Counted from the first letter of the stretch, positions 1-9,594 are shown. The stretch is 64,000 nucleotides of DNA from Thermohalobaculum sp039513195 (GCA_039513195.1 JBCCRM010000001.1:62001-126000), one strand, 5' to 3'. Numbers and translations are program-made. The notes: generated by a model from the letters alone, not told the origin.

Positions 1-796
1 AAAACGTATCGATCCGATAGTCCCTCAACAGCTTTAGCAACCGCTCCCCGCCCAGTCGGCGGCGCAGATCTGGGTTTTCCGCAATAATGTCCAGCGCCTC
101 GATCCGCCGTGCGTAAGGGTCGATCCGGGCGGTGTAGTTCGCGCCGCGGGCCCGCTGCCGGTAGTAGAGCGCGACCAGGTTTTCGAGTGTGACCAGCCCG
201 CCTTCGAGGCAGAGTCGGCACCACATCTCCCAGTCCTCGGCAAATTTCAGACGCGTATCGAAGCCGCCGATCCGGCGCACCGCCGATGTGCGCATGCAGA
301 TCGATCCGCCATTGACGATGAAATTCTTGCGCAGAAGCGCTTCTAAACCTGGTTTCGCCGGAAATTTCGGGGCTGGGCGGTCGGGATCCATCAGCGCGCC
401 GTCCTCGCGGATGCGGCAGATGCAGCCGATAGCGGCGATCGCCTTTGGCGCTCCGTCCAGCGCTGCGACCAGTCGCTCGCACGCCCCCGCGCCGAGCAAA
501 TCGTCCGCGTCGAGGAAAAGGACAAGCGGTGCCGCGATCTCCGCCAAGCCGCGATTGCGGGCTGCGCTGACACCATTGCCGGGACCGCTGATCAATCGGA
601 TGCGGGGGTCACCCTCGGCCGCACTGGCCACGATCGCCGCCGTTGCATCCGTCGAGCCGTCATTGACGACCACGACTTCCAGCGACTGCAGTGTCTGGTG
701 AGCAATGCTGTCTAGGGTCTCGCCGATGAAGTCTTCCATGTTCCGGGCGGCGATCACGATCCCCAGCGCCGGCGCCGCAGCGGGCCGGTCGCTCAC
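1..796 (-). CDS. Family 2 glycosyltransferase, 3' end cut by window edge
   Basis: The frame is open from a GTG at 796 to base 1 with no stop, so the C-terminus lies outside the window. Residues 10-110 read as a GT-A fold: a start with GIVIAARNMEDFIGETLDSI, then VVVNDGSTDA (nucleotide-sugar binding) and FLDADD (DXD metal site). Later residues carry AEDWEMWCR, the usual acceptor-side ED motif. The GTG overlaps the TGA of the upstream sulfotransferase gene in a GTGA, which supports the start and indicates translational coupling. It probably adds one sugar to a lipid-linked exopolysaccharide repeat unit at the inner face of the membrane. The sugar cannot be predicted. Confidence 0.85.
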   Translation of the reverse strand, partial: MSDRPAAAPALGIVIAARNMEDFIGETLDSIAHQTLQSLEVVVVNDGSTDATAAIVASAAEGDPRIRLISGPGNGVSAARNRGLAEIAAPLVLFLDADDLLGAGACERLVAALDGAPKAIAAIGCICRIREDGALMDPDRPAPKFPAKPGLEALLRKNFIVNGGSICMRTSAVRRIGGFDTRLKFAEDWEMWCRLCLEGGLVTLENLVALYYRQRARGANYTARIDPYARRIEALDIIAENPDLRRRLGGERLLKLLRDYRIDTF

Positions 797-1662
797 GCAG
801 CACCCTTTCGCTGAGTTGCCTGCCAGGTCTGCCATGGAAGGCTATCGCGCCCGATCAGGGAGGGAAGGCACCGCATCTCGTCGGCGAAATAGGCCTCCAA
901 CTCGATCCGCGTCTCCGGCTTCATCTTCGGTATCTCTCGGCGCAGATCGCGCTTGTTCAGCGCCAGAGCATGGCTGAGCCCGGGCATTTTCTTCGCCTGC
1001 TCCAACGCCTTGCCGAGCCCGAGACCGCGCAGCCGGTCGCCACCGAATTTCAGCATGGCCTGCAGTCCCTCGTTGCGGTTCTGCACGCTCTCATGGCGGC
1101 GCTCATGCAGGGCGTCGGGGCGAAACTCCGGCACGCCGATATGGGCATAGACTTGGGCGAGGGCGCTTGCCGGATCCTCGGCGATGTCCTCCGCTACCAG
1201 GACCAGCAGCGCCTCGCGGTCGAAGACCTTGAGCCAGCGCGCCATATGTGTCGCGTAGCGGCCTTGCTCCAGATACATCGGGTTGATCTTCAGGCCGTCC
1301 TCAAAGCTCATCGTGTCGGGGATGCCCCGGGTGCGGATCTCGTGCAGATGGTTCGAAAAGGCCCGCGAAACCGGATCCCGCAGGATCACAATCAGCCGCA
1401 TATCCGGATTATAGAGCTTAACCCGCTCCGGTGCCGCTGGGTCATAGATGTAGGACGGCGAGCACTCGCCTGCGATCAAAGCGCCAGCCGGCGCGGCGTC
1501 GAAGTGCCGCTCGTACCAGTGATAGCCGCGGTCATAGGTCCGCGTGAAGAAATCGAGTTCCTTCGGGTCGCTCATCGCGGCTTGCGGGTGCTCCATTAGG
1601 ACGTCGTGGAGCCAGGAGGTCGCAGCTTTCTGGACCCCAATGCCGATAAATCCGACCTTCAT
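793..1662 (-). CDS. Sulfotransferase domain protein
   Basis: This 289-residue protein carries the PAPS-dependent sulfotransferase signatures. The 5'-phosphosulfate loop is GVQKAATSWL near residue 8, and the 3'-phosphate motif is VILRDPVSRAFSNH near residue 90. The length fits the bacterial heparan-sulfotransferase-like family. It would move sulfate from PAPS to a hydroxyl or amine of a carbohydrate. It lies three bases downstream of one glycosyltransferase gene and overlaps the next by four bases, so the likely acceptor is the local polysaccharide or its lipid-linked precursor. That acceptor is inferred from context only. The ATG at 1662 follows the upstream stop closely. Confidence 0.85.
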   Translation of the reverse strand: MKVGFIGIGVQKAATSWLHDVLMEHPQAAMSDPKELDFFTRTYDRGYHWYERHFDAAPAGALIAGECSPSYIYDPAAPERVKLYNPDMRLIVILRDPVSRAFSNHLHEIRTRGIPDTMSFEDGLKINPMYLEQGRYATHMARWLKVFDREALLVLVAEDIAEDPASALAQVYAHIGVPEFRPDALHERRHESVQNRNEGLQAMLKFGGDRLRGLGLGKALEQAKKMPGLSHALALNKRDLRREIPKMKPETRIELEAYFADEMRCLPSLIGRDSLPWQTWQATQRKGAA

Positions 1663-1665
1663 CCG

Positions 1666-2718
1666 CTATCTGCTCCTTCTCATCGCGGTGGCCGGGGCGA
1701 CGCGGGCGGCCTTCCGTTCCGCCGCCACAGCCTCGGCGCTGTATTCCTGATGTTCCAGGCGCAAATAAGCCGACAACATGCCGACACCGAACGCAGCCTG
1801 AGCCAGGCCGCGGGCGATCCGGGCGCGGGAGACGAAAAGCGCGCCGGCTGAGCGGGCGAGACCGTAGCCTATCCAGCCAAAGCCCTTGGCGAAGCGCAGA
1901 CCGCGGCCCTTGCGGCGCAGCAGCGCCATGGTGCCCAGCGTATTGCCCATGCGGTACCAGCGGCGAAGGATCCAGCCGAGATTCATCCGCACTTCCGGCA
2001 CCGCGTCATGGACCAGAGCCTCGCTCGACGCCACGATCCGCCCACCGGATTGCGACGCGAGACGGTCGAAGAAGTCCTGATCCTCGCCGCCGGTGAGGTT
2101 GAAGCGCATGTCGAAGCGCAGCGTCAGCCGGTCGATCGCCGCCTTCGATACCAGTGCGTTGTTGGTACCGGCGAAGTTGCCCATTTCTTGACCGTCTTGA
2201 TAGGGGCCGAGTTCGAAAAACCGACCGTCCTCGATCCAATCGGGGGGCGTGCTCTCATAGCTCGGCAGCACCGGACCCTGGACGGCGACCGCGCCGGTGG
2301 CAGCCTGGGTCTGCAAAAGCGCGTCGAGCCAGTGGGGCGTCGCCTGCTCGTCATCGTCGATGAACGCGATGAAGTCCGCATCGCCGGGTGCTACCGCCAA
2401 GGCACGGTTTCGTGCTGCGGCGACACCGCGAACCCGCTCGACCACATAGGTCAGTTTGTGGCGGCTCCAGGCTTGGATCGGACCCTGCGATTCCTCCAGC
2501 GGCGAGCCGCTGTCATTGTCGACGACGACGATTTCAATCTCTGGTTCCGGGCCGGTGAAGACGAGCGTATCCAGGCTCTTGAGCAGAGCCTTAAGCAGGA
2601 CCGGCCGGCGATAGCTCGCAATACAAATCACGACCTTAGGGACCGCCGGTCGATAGGCGGCGTTAGCGTACCAGAGAGGAGAATTCAGCATACCTGCCAC
2701 CACTACAAGCAAGAACAC
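1666..2718 (-). CDS. Family 2 glycosyltransferase
   Basis: This is a GT2 protein of up to 350 residues. The core begins with VVICIASYRRP near residue 30 and continues with VVVDNDSGSP and FIDDDEQATP (DXD-type metal site); GGEDQDFFDR, near residue 210, is the acceptor-side motif. The first 20-25 residues are hydrophobic and poorly conserved in type. Translation may start at the internal Met at residue 10, which would remove part of that segment. It lies nine bases downstream of the polymerase gene and three bases before the sulfotransferase gene, in a four-gene minus-strand run. It probably builds the repeat unit of the exopolysaccharide. Donor and linkage are unknown. Confidence 0.85.
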   Translation of the reverse strand: MFLLVVVAGMLNSPLWYANAAYRPAVPKVVICIASYRRPVLLKALLKSLDTLVFTGPEPEIEIVVVDNDSGSPLEESQGPIQAWSRHKLTYVVERVRGVAAARNRALAVAPGDADFIAFIDDDEQATPHWLDALLQTQAATGAVAVQGPVLPSYESTPPDWIEDGRFFELGPYQDGQEMGNFAGTNNALVSKAAIDRLTLRFDMRFNLTGGEDQDFFDRLASQSGGRIVASSEALVHDAVPEVRMNLGWILRRWYRMGNTLGTMALLRRKGRGLRFAKGFGWIGYGLARSAGALFVSRARIARGLAQAAFGVGMLSAYLRLEHQEYSAEAVAAERKAARVAPATAMRRSR

Positions 2719-2727
2719 GGGAAAACG

Positions 2728-4059
2728 CTAGGCATGGCCGTTTCTCTCGGTCGGGCCACGCACGCGTTGTTGATAGGCAAATCGCGTCACCGCGATGAGC
2801 AACGTCACATAGAGGATCCAAATCGCATTGTTCCGCGCCAGGAACTGCCCCTCCATAAAGTTCGAAAGCAGCACAAACACGAACAAGGTCGTTATCGCTA
2901 CGATGTTCGGGTCGTCCGGGAATCGGACGATGTAGATCGCCGCACTCCGCATATAGGCGAGGATCGTGAGACCCAAAAGAGAGACGCCGACCACACCGAG
3001 ACCAAGCCACACCTCCAAAACGCCATTATGGGAGTAGGCGGGCATAAAGTTCAGCAGCGAGTCGAAGATCCGCAACCTCAGCGTGTCTTTATCCCAAAAC
3101 GCCTCATACCCCCAGCCCAGGAAGAACGCCTTGCTGATGAACTTGTCCCACGTGTAGGTCCAAATCGGGATCCGGTTCGACAAGGTGATGTCGCGGCCCA
3201 GCGATGTCAGAATCTCCTCGATGATTCCGGTCGCCAGGAGGATATAGAGGCCGGCGAAGCCGATCAGCCCGAACCCGACCAGCGAGACGGCCCAAACCTG
3301 CAACGCACGCCTGTCGAGCATGCCCAGCACCGCGATCGCAGCGCACACCAAGAACAATCCTTGCGAGGTGCGCGACTCGGATTTGAAGAGCATAAACAGC
3401 GACACCAGGAGGCCGACCGTGAGAATCGTTTTGGTCAGGCCCGCGGCCTGGGCGCGTGCGATCAGGCACACCAAGGCTGCGAAGGCCATCGCGGCCCCGA
3501 GACCGTTCTTATGCAGATAGAGCCCGCGCCACGTTCCCCCCCAGGCGGCCTCCGAGTGCGGCGTCACGCCGAGCGACGGGATCGCAACGGCAAAGACCAG
3601 GCTGCCAATCGCCGCTGCGGTCACCGCGAGCCCGAAGAGGAGCACGATCTGTCGGATGCTGAGCGTCGAGCCCATGTAAATCGCGGCCAGGGTCGAGCCA
3701 ACCAGCGCGACAGATCGTTCAACCGTTTCAGAAGGGTTCACACTCCAAAGCGTTGAAATCGGGACCAAAGCGATCAGCGCAATCATCGTTGGCACCCGAA
3801 CGCTCGCCCGCGCCACCATCGGCCAACGCCGCAGGGTAAGCACCAGGAAAAGCGCGTATGTGCCCAAGAACAAGATCTGCGTCACAGCGCCGAGGTTGAT
3901 CGCGCGGAGGACGAGCTCGAGGAATTCGGTTGAGTAGAAGAAGAGCGCAACCAGGATAATCGCCGGGACCAACAATGCCTCGACGCTGATCCGCCACCGC
4001 GGCGCCAGCTGGTAACCACTGACGAGATGCACCCGGGTCTCCTTAAACGAACATCCCAC
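2728..4059 (-). CDS. O-antigen ligase/polymerase (Wzy/WaaL-type) membrane protein
   Basis: This 443-residue protein has about ten to twelve hydrophobic segments and a larger polar loop near residues 300-355. That loop contains LSNRIPIWTYTWD and an SHNGVLEVWLGLG segment, the pattern of the Wzy_C family, where a loop with an H-N pair precedes the last helices. Such proteins polymerise undecaprenyl-linked repeat units, or ligate them to an acceptor, on the periplasmic side. The gene heads the minus-strand run with two glycosyltransferases and a sulfotransferase, and it diverges from the WecG-like gene across about 180 bases. Polymerase and ligase cannot be told apart by sequence alone. Confidence 0.8.
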   Translation of the reverse strand: MGCSFKETRVHLVSGYQLAPRWRISVEALLVPAIILVALFFYSTEFLELVLRAINLGAVTQILFLGTYALFLVLTLRRWPMVARASVRVPTMIALIALVPISTLWSVNPSETVERSVALVGSTLAAIYMGSTLSIRQIVLLFGLAVTAAAIGSLVFAVAIPSLGVTPHSEAAWGGTWRGLYLHKNGLGAAMAFAALVCLIARAQAAGLTKTILTVGLLVSLFMLFKSESRTSQGLFLVCAAIAVLGMLDRRALQVWAVSLVGFGLIGFAGLYILLATGIIEEILTSLGRDITLSNRIPIWTYTWDKFISKAFFLGWGYEAFWDKDTLRLRIFDSLLNFMPAYSHNGVLEVWLGLGVVGVSLLGLTILAYMRSAAIYIVRFPDDPNIVAITTLFVFVLLSNFMEGQFLARNNAIWILYVTLLIAVTRFAYQQRVRGPTERNGHA

Positions 4060-4238
4060 TCACGCTGCGCGGAACATAACGCAAAGCGGAAGGACTGTGC
4101 ACCGGCAATATGCCAGATGTGACCTGGATGTCGAAACCGCTCGCAACCTGTTGCAATCCGTTGCCGATCCCCTTTCCACGGTGCACCGCTACGGATTACT
4201 GTTCCGGGCAATCTGAGGCCAGGCAGAGGCAGCGAGCG

Positions 4239-5030
4239 ATGTCCCAGAACACGACCTGGACGCCGATAGACCATGTGATCATCGGCGGCGTCCGTGCTGC
4301 CGTCGCCTCGCGACAGACACTGTCGGATGCTATGGTTGCGGACTGCCGAGCTCGCATGTCAGCGGGTGGTCGGGCACGCATCATCGCCGACGTGAATGGG
4401 CATGGCCTGTCGCTCTATGCAACCGACAAGGCGTTTCGTCAGGATCTCGACGCGGCGGATGTCGTACATGCCGATGGCGCTTTTATCACGGTCGTGTCGC
4501 GGTACTTCTGCGACGCCACCATTCCGGAGAGGTCGGCAACCACCGATATGATCCATGATGCCGCGGTGGCGGCTATCGATGCGGGGCTGTCCTTCTATCT
4601 CCTCGGCGCGACCGCCGATGTGAACCGCCGATGCCGGCAGGAGCTTGAGCGCCTCTACCCCAAACTGAGGATTGCCGGGGCACGAGACGGCTTTTTCTCG
4701 GAGGCGGAGGAGGGGGCGGTGGTTGACGAGATTAACCGGTCCGGCGCCGATATCGTTTGGGTCGGCCTCGGCAAACCGAAAGAGCAAGCCTTTGCGATTC
4801 GCTGGCGTGAACGCTTCAGCGCCGGATGGGTGATCACCTGCGGCGGGTGCTTCAACTACATCACAGGGGACTACACGCGCGCGCCAGTCTGGATGCAGAA
4901 TGCCGGCTTGGAATGGCTCCACCGGATGCTGACAAAGCCCAAAGCGCTGTTTTGGCGGTACCTAACCACGACGCCCCACGCGCTTTATCTGATCGCGCGT
5001 CACACGCGTCGGCAGGTGCTGCCGGGCTGA
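4239..5030 (+). CDS. WecG/TagA/CpsF-family glycosyltransferase
   Basis: From the ATG at 4239 the product has 263 residues, the normal size for this GT26 family. The frame is open further upstream, but a purine-rich AGGCAGAGGCAG sits just before 4239 and the family alignment begins there. Diagnostic stretches are ADVVHADGAF near residue 75 (the conserved Asp of the active site), FYLLGATADV, ADIVWVGLGKPKEQ and WVITCGGCFNYITGD. Family members transfer ManNAc(A), glucose or related sugars onto lipid-linked acceptors while associated with the inner membrane. It is transcribed away from the polymerase gene and converges with the endoglucanase gene. The sugar donated here is not known. Confidence 0.9.
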   Translation: MSQNTTWTPIDHVIIGGVRAAVASRQTLSDAMVADCRARMSAGGRARIIADVNGHGLSLYATDKAFRQDLDAADVVHADGAFITVVSRYFCDATIPERSATTDMIHDAAVAAIDAGLSFYLLGATADVNRRCRQELERLYPKLRIAGARDGFFSEAEEGAVVDEINRSGADIVWVGLGKPKEQAFAIRWRERFSAGWVITCGGCFNYITGDYTRAPVWMQNAGLEWLHRMLTKPKALFWRYLTTTPHALYLIARHTRRQVLPG

Positions 5031-5142
5031 CGCAGTCGCTCGGTGGAAAAGGCCGGCGTCAGGGCCACTTCCACCGATTGTTGCGGGACTTCGGCGGCCT
5101 TTGGGCCGCTACCCGGGAACGTCTGTTTCTGGGCGTCAGGCC

Positions 5143-8100
5143 TTATGTGCTCAGCAGTTGATCGCGGATTTCATCGGCAGAGCCTGGGCCTACCACCGTG
5201 ATGGCAATATCGTCGCCCGCGATCACGAAGCTGCCATTGCCCAAATCTCGCACTGCCATGTCGGCCGCTTGGCGGTCGTCGAGGTCGATCACATCCTCCG
5301 AATCGAGGTCGCCGATGGTGGCGCTTACGGGACCGCCCGTGCTTAGGAACACGAAGGTGTCGGCCCCCGCGCCGCCGAGCAGGCGGTCTCCTTCACCATG
5401 CGAAAAGATGACGTCGCTTCCTTCATGGCCCAGCATCGTGTCGGTGCCGGCCCCGCCGATAATGGTGTCGTCCCCTTGGCCGCCATAGATCCGGTCATTT
5501 TCGGTGCCACCGTGTAAGATGTCGTCGCCATCCTCACCGTTCAGCACATCCTCGCCGCCGCCGCCGACGAGGATATCGTCGCCGGCCCCGCCGAAGCCGC
5601 GGTCACTTCCGAGCCCGGCATAGATCGCATCGGCGCCGGTGCCGCCGTAGATCTTGTCGGCGCCGCCATCGCCCAGGACGATATCGTTGCCCGAAGTGGC
5701 GAAAACGGTCTCCGCGCCACTGGCACCGCGCACCAAATCGTCGCCGCCGAGGGCATAGATCCGCTGCGTCGCCGCAGTCGCCACCAGATGGTCGTCAGCC
5801 TGCCAGTCGCCGCCGAGGGTCGCTCCGGCCTCGGAGAACGGCGCTGGCGCCGTCGATAAGGCCGCCTGCAACACAGCCTGCTCCGACGCGATGTCCGGTA
5901 GCCCGCCATGGGTCGGATCGGGCAACGGCCCCTCAAGCACCGAAACCTCGCTTTCGGCGCTATCGGTCGCGAAACCCGCGCCGGAAACCTCGGCCATTGC
6001 CAATAGGGCAGGCTTGCCGGACAGATCGTCGGAACTCGCCTCATAGACGACGACGAAGGTCTCCGATGCCCCGGCCGCCAGATCGGCGATGGTTTGGCTA
6101 AAACCGGTGAGCTGCTCGGCGACCTGCAGATTGCCGAGCGAGGCCGTGCCCGAATTGCTCACGGTTATCTCGAAGGCGACCAAATCCCCCGGCGCCGTGA
6201 TGACCCGCGCATTCCGGTCGTTGTTGACGGAGATCAGCTCGATCGCCAGCGCGGCCTGCCCGGTGCTCATCTCGTCGCCGACAATCGCCGCCTTGACCTC
6301 CGCAATGCCCCCGTCTCCATAGACGTGGATTGAGAGATCGTCGCCCTTGATGGTCACGCCGCCATCGCCGCGGTTCGACATGGTCAGGTCGTCGAGCGTT
6401 CTGCCGATGATCTGAATCCGATCGCCTGCCTCGAGGTCTGCGACAGTCCCCTCGATCTTCTTGCCGGTGGCGAGGAAGACGTGCAGATCGTCGCCGTCCC
6501 CGCCGATCAGCCGGTCGCCATCGCCATGGGAGATCAGGATATCGTCCCCTTGCTCTCCCCGAAGCGTGTCATAGCCTGCGCCATCGACGAGAATGTCGGC
6601 GCCCTCGCCGCCGAACAATCGGTCGACATCGCCGCCGCCATAGATTGTATCGTCGCCTTGCTCGCCGAAGACCCGATCATTGCCGGTGCCACCGAAGATC
6701 GTGTCGTCGCCGTCGCCACCCCAAATGGTGTCTCCACCGCTGCCGCCATAGGCCGTGTCATGGCCCTCGGCCATGAACAGGCGGTCGCGTCCGGCCTCCG
6801 CCAGAGCAAGATCGGCGCCCTTCCCGGCAAAGACTGTCTCTCGCGAGCTCGATCCGACGATCACGTCGTTCCCGCCGAGGCCGTAGATGCTCTGACCGTC
6901 GCCAGTGGCAACCAAATGGTCGCCGGTGTTTTGGCCGCCCGACAAGGTTGATTGGCTGCCGCTGGTGGTTGGTCGGCCTGCTTGAAGTGCTGCCGTCAAT
7001 GCTTCCTCGGCTGTGATCTGCTCCATGAAGCCGAAATCGACCGAGTCCTCAGGTCGTGGTTCCGGAGTTGGCGCGGGGTCTGGCTGAGGTTCAGGCTCCG
7101 GATCAGGCTGTGGCTCCGGCGCGGGATCCGGTTGTGGTTGCGGCTCTGGGTCCGGCTCGGGCTGCGGTTCTGGTTCGGGCTGCGGCTCTGGGTCCGGCTC
7201 GGGTTGCGGTTCTGGCACGGGCTGTGGTTCTGGTTCCGGCTGCGGTTCTGGTTCTGGCTCGGGATCTGGCTCCGGTGGCGGCGCCGAATTCGACGACGAC
7301 GCTCCGCGAGCCGCCTCCGCTCCAACCGCGCCATCCCGATCCGTTGAGGCCAGATACCCCCAAACGATCGTCGCATTCGCCATGGTCGAGTCGACTGTGA
7401 ACTCAGCCGTCTGCGGAGCAAAACGGAAAGCGAAATAGGTGTCGCTGGGCGGCAGATCGTCGAGATCCTCATTGTAGAGCCAAGGATCGATGAACTGATC
7501 CATCCACCAGATATTGCCAAAAGTCTTGGGATCGAAGCCGCCGAAAACGCTTATCCCCGGCGGTTCGTCCGTACCCAGGAAGTGGTTGTCCACGAAGGTC
7601 AGTTCGGTCACCGGGTTGTGGCCCAGGCCGGTCGTGTAGACCCAATTGTTTGGGTTCGCTCCGAGCCCGAAGAAGGTGTCGTTCACGATCGCATCGAAAA
7701 ACTTGGCGTCGTTCGAAACCTCGTGGGCCATCACCAGCAGATCGGCAGAGACGAGCGGGTTGTTCGAGGTGTTGCCCCAGCGATAAGGGCGATTGTAAAG
7801 GATCTGGCCCCAATCCCCTGTGTTTTGATCGACCAGCTGTTCAGCTCTGTACAGCAGGTCCTCTTCCCAGTTGGTGGCAATTTGAGCATCTTTGGCACGG
7901 TCGGTCGCGTGATAGACCTCCCCAGCCTCAAACTGCTTCCACGCTGCGCCTTGGGTCTTCGAGAACACTGTGGTGTCTTCGAACAGCTCCCGATAATCCT
8001 GGCCGCCGGTCGCCCTGTACAACTCTGCCGCAGCAAGGTTGCGTGCGTCCTGCACCCACTCGTGGTTGGCGGCATAGCCTGGCAGATTGTTCTCTGCCCA

Positions 8101-9594
8101 GGCGAAAGCTTTCTCGGCGCTCTCCCGATACACATCGGCACGCGCACTGTCATAAGGCTCCAAGGCCGTGGCCGCGCGCGCCGCCGTGGCAGCGTATTCA
8201 TAACTTGACCAGCTATCGGGCGCGTACGCGTACCATTTCTGAATGTTGGTAAAGCTCGATTGCCCCGCGATCGGGTGGTCGTCGGACTCGATGCCGCCAG
8301 GGACGCCACCGTCGTCGTGCTGAAGTTGCCGGAACACATCGAGACCCCAGAGCGCCTCGTCCAGTAAGTCGGGGATGCCGTTGTTGCTTTCAGGTAGGTT
8401 GAGGTCGAAAGCCTCCATGAACTCTGGGCGGTCCATGACGAGCTTCATCATGTCCCGGCTTGCGCTCAGATGTTGGATCCGGCGGTCCCAGTCGCCAGCG
8501 TCGTGCCAACCTCCGAAGACATCCGTATAGACGACATCGGTCGCTTGCAGGCGCAATTGCTCGAAGGACGATTGGTTCTTGAGGTTCAGCCCCATGAACG
8601 TGTCCATTAGCGTGGCGCCCGACTGGATTACCTCGAACCCGTCATCGGGATGCTGCGCGCGGGGTCGCTCCCAATCCGCATAGGGTGCCTCCAGCTCGAT
8701 CCCGCTGCGATTGTGATAAAAGCCGCGGGCCCCAACGTAGAAGGCGTCGTTCCATTGCGTGTCGGAAATTTCGAAGCTCAAAGAACTGCCGAGACCGTCG
8801 ACCTCGACCCGATAGGTGCCTTCCTGCTGAAAGTCTGAGAAATCGGCCACATAAACGGGGCCGTCGCGGAGATCGGTCTTCAGCGGCCCATCCGACAGCT
8901 CGACCGTGCCATCGTAGACCGCACGGCCCGTATCGATATCAATCAGCGCAAACTCGGTGCCGGGCTCCAGCGTGAGATGCGTCTCACCGCTTCGGGTGCC
9001 ATCATCATGGGCGCCGTAACGGAAATTGATGTAAGCGGCCTTTACCGGGTCATCGCTTTCGTGACCCGTCTGAACGACATGAATGGCTCCGTTCGTTGTG
9101 CTGTCGTCGCCGGTATCGAGCGTGATGCTCGGCAGATTGCTGCCGCCCACGGGCGTGATGGTCAGCTCCTCATCTGGGTTGACAGGGTCATCCAGCTGAA
9201 AGGTCACGTAGTGGCGCATCTCGGTCTCAAACGACCAGCTGCCCGTCTGCGCGCTACCTATCACCATGTCCTTGCGCAGAAGTGAGGCGATCCCAACCTC
9301 GTTGCCGTTGCCGTCGGTGATCCGCCAGCTCGAGATCTGGTCTGCCTGGCTTTCACCTCCGCCGGTATTCTCAAAAAAATCGCTGAAGGTGGTTTTTTGG
9401 AACTGGTCGTATGGTTGCAGGTATTCGTTGTTCTCGCCGCTAGGCCAGCCGACGGCCCGGCCATTTTTGTGATAAGCTCCGAATTTCAACTCGTAATCAT
9501 GCCCTGCGGGCAGTTCAATCGCCCCAGGCGCGCTTGCGAGCCCAGTTTCAATTTCAAGTACAAGTGTGTCAGGTGAGGCAAGAAAAGCCTTCAT
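5143..9594 (-). CDS. Secreted GH9 endoglucanase with two RTX blocks
   Basis: The product has about 1483 residues and is modular. Residues 1-185 are an unassigned beta-rich region. Residues 187-280 resemble the Ig-like N-terminal domain of CelD-type cellulases. Residues 280-750 are a family 9 glycoside hydrolase with GGWHDAGDWDRR near 365 (aspartate catalytic base) and a C-terminal AEFTVDSTMA segment that probably carries the acid Glu. A Pro/Glu/Asp/Gln linker spans about 772-850. RTX nonapeptides of type GGxGxDxxx follow at 896-1052 and 1269-1405, separated by a DUF11-like domain near 1119-1219. There is no Sec signal; the RTX tail implies type I secretion and calcium-dependent folding outside the cell. 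The ATG at 9594 follows GGAGACCGAC. An upstream in-frame TTG at 9627 is less likely. No type I transporter genes are in the window. Confidence 0.88.
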   Translation of the reverse strand: MKAFLASPDTLVLEIETGLASAPGAIELPAGHDYELKFGAYHKNGRAVGWPSGENNEYLQPYDQFQKTTFSDFFENTGGGESQADQISSWRITDGNGNEVGIASLLRKDMVIGSAQTGSWSFETEMRHYVTFQLDDPVNPDEELTITPVGGSNLPSITLDTGDDSTTNGAIHVVQTGHESDDPVKAAYINFRYGAHDDGTRSGETHLTLEPGTEFALIDIDTGRAVYDGTVELSDGPLKTDLRDGPVYVADFSDFQQEGTYRVEVDGLGSSLSFEISDTQWNDAFYVGARGFYHNRSGIELEAPYADWERPRAQHPDDGFEVIQSGATLMDTFMGLNLKNQSSFEQLRLQATDVVYTDVFGGWHDAGDWDRRIQHLSASRDMMKLVMDRPEFMEAFDLNLPESNNGIPDLLDEALWGLDVFRQLQHDDGGVPGGIESDDHPIAGQSSFTNIQKWYAYAPDSWSSYEYAATAARAATALEPYDSARADVYRESAEKAFAWAENNLPGYAANHEWVQDARNLAAAELYRATGGQDYRELFEDTTVFSKTQGAAWKQFEAGEVYHATDRAKDAQIATNWEEDLLYRAEQLVDQNTGDWGQILYNRPYRWGNTSNNPLVSADLLVMAHEVSNDAKFFDAIVNDTFFGLGANPNNWVYTTGLGHNPVTELTFVDNHFLGTDEPPGISVFGGFDPKTFGNIWWMDQFIDPWLYNEDLDDLPPSDTYFAFRFAPQTAEFTVDSTMANATIVWGYLASTDRDGAVGAEAARGASSSNSAPPPEPDPEPEPEPQPEPEPQPVPEPQPEPDPEPQPEPEPQPEPDPEPQPQPDPAPEPQPDPEPEPQPDPAPTPEPRPEDSVDFGFMEQITAEEALTAALQAGRPTTSGSQSTLSGGQNTGDHLVATGDGQSIYGLGGNDVIVGSSSRETVFAGKGADLALAEAGRDRLFMAEGHDTAYGGSGGDTIWGGDGDDTIFGGTGNDRVFGEQGDDTIYGGGDVDRLFGGEGADILVDGAGYDTLRGEQGDDILISHGDGDRLIGGDGDDLHVFLATGKKIEGTVADLEAGDRIQIIGRTLDDLTMSNRGDGGVTIKGDDLSIHVYGDGGIAEVKAAIVGDEMSTGQAALAIELISVNNDRNARVITAPGDLVAFEITVSNSGTASLGNLQVAEQLTGFSQTIADLAAGASETFVVVYEASSDDLSGKPALLAMAEVSGAGFATDSAESEVSVLEGPLPDPTHGGLPDIASEQAVLQAALSTAPAPFSEAGATLGGDWQADDHLVATAATQRIYALGGDDLVRGASGAETVFATSGNDIVLGDGGADKIYGGTGADAIYAGLGSDRGFGGAGDDILVGGGGEDVLNGEDGDDILHGGTENDRIYGGQGDDTIIGGAGTDTMLGHEGSDVIFSHGEGDRLLGGAGADTFVFLSTGGPVSATIGDLDSEDVIDLDDRQAADMAVRDLGNGSFVIAGDDIAITVVGPGSADEIRDQLLST
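7045..7281 (-). repeat. Pro-Glu/Gln/Asp-rich linker repeat in the GH9 gene
   Basis: About 240 bases of near-tandem six- and twelve-base units encode repeated PEP, PDP and PQP dipeptide steps between the catalytic domain and the first RTX block. On the plus strand the DNA reads as repeated ggctccggttctgg-like units. It is a flexible acidic spacer, and such repeats are prone to length change by slippage. Confidence 0.85.

Noticed and set aside
2008..3756. Plus-strand open frame of over 580 codons
   Set aside because: It is antisense to a glycosyltransferase and a polymerase gene with clear motifs; its translation is charged and low-complexity.
5380..6910. Tandem DNA repeats
   Set aside because: These are the coding repeats of the RTX blocks of the GH9 protein, not independent elements.
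7050..7350. Plus-strand Arg/Leu/Trp-rich frame
   Set aside because: It is the antisense reading of the Pro/Glu linker of the GH9 gene.
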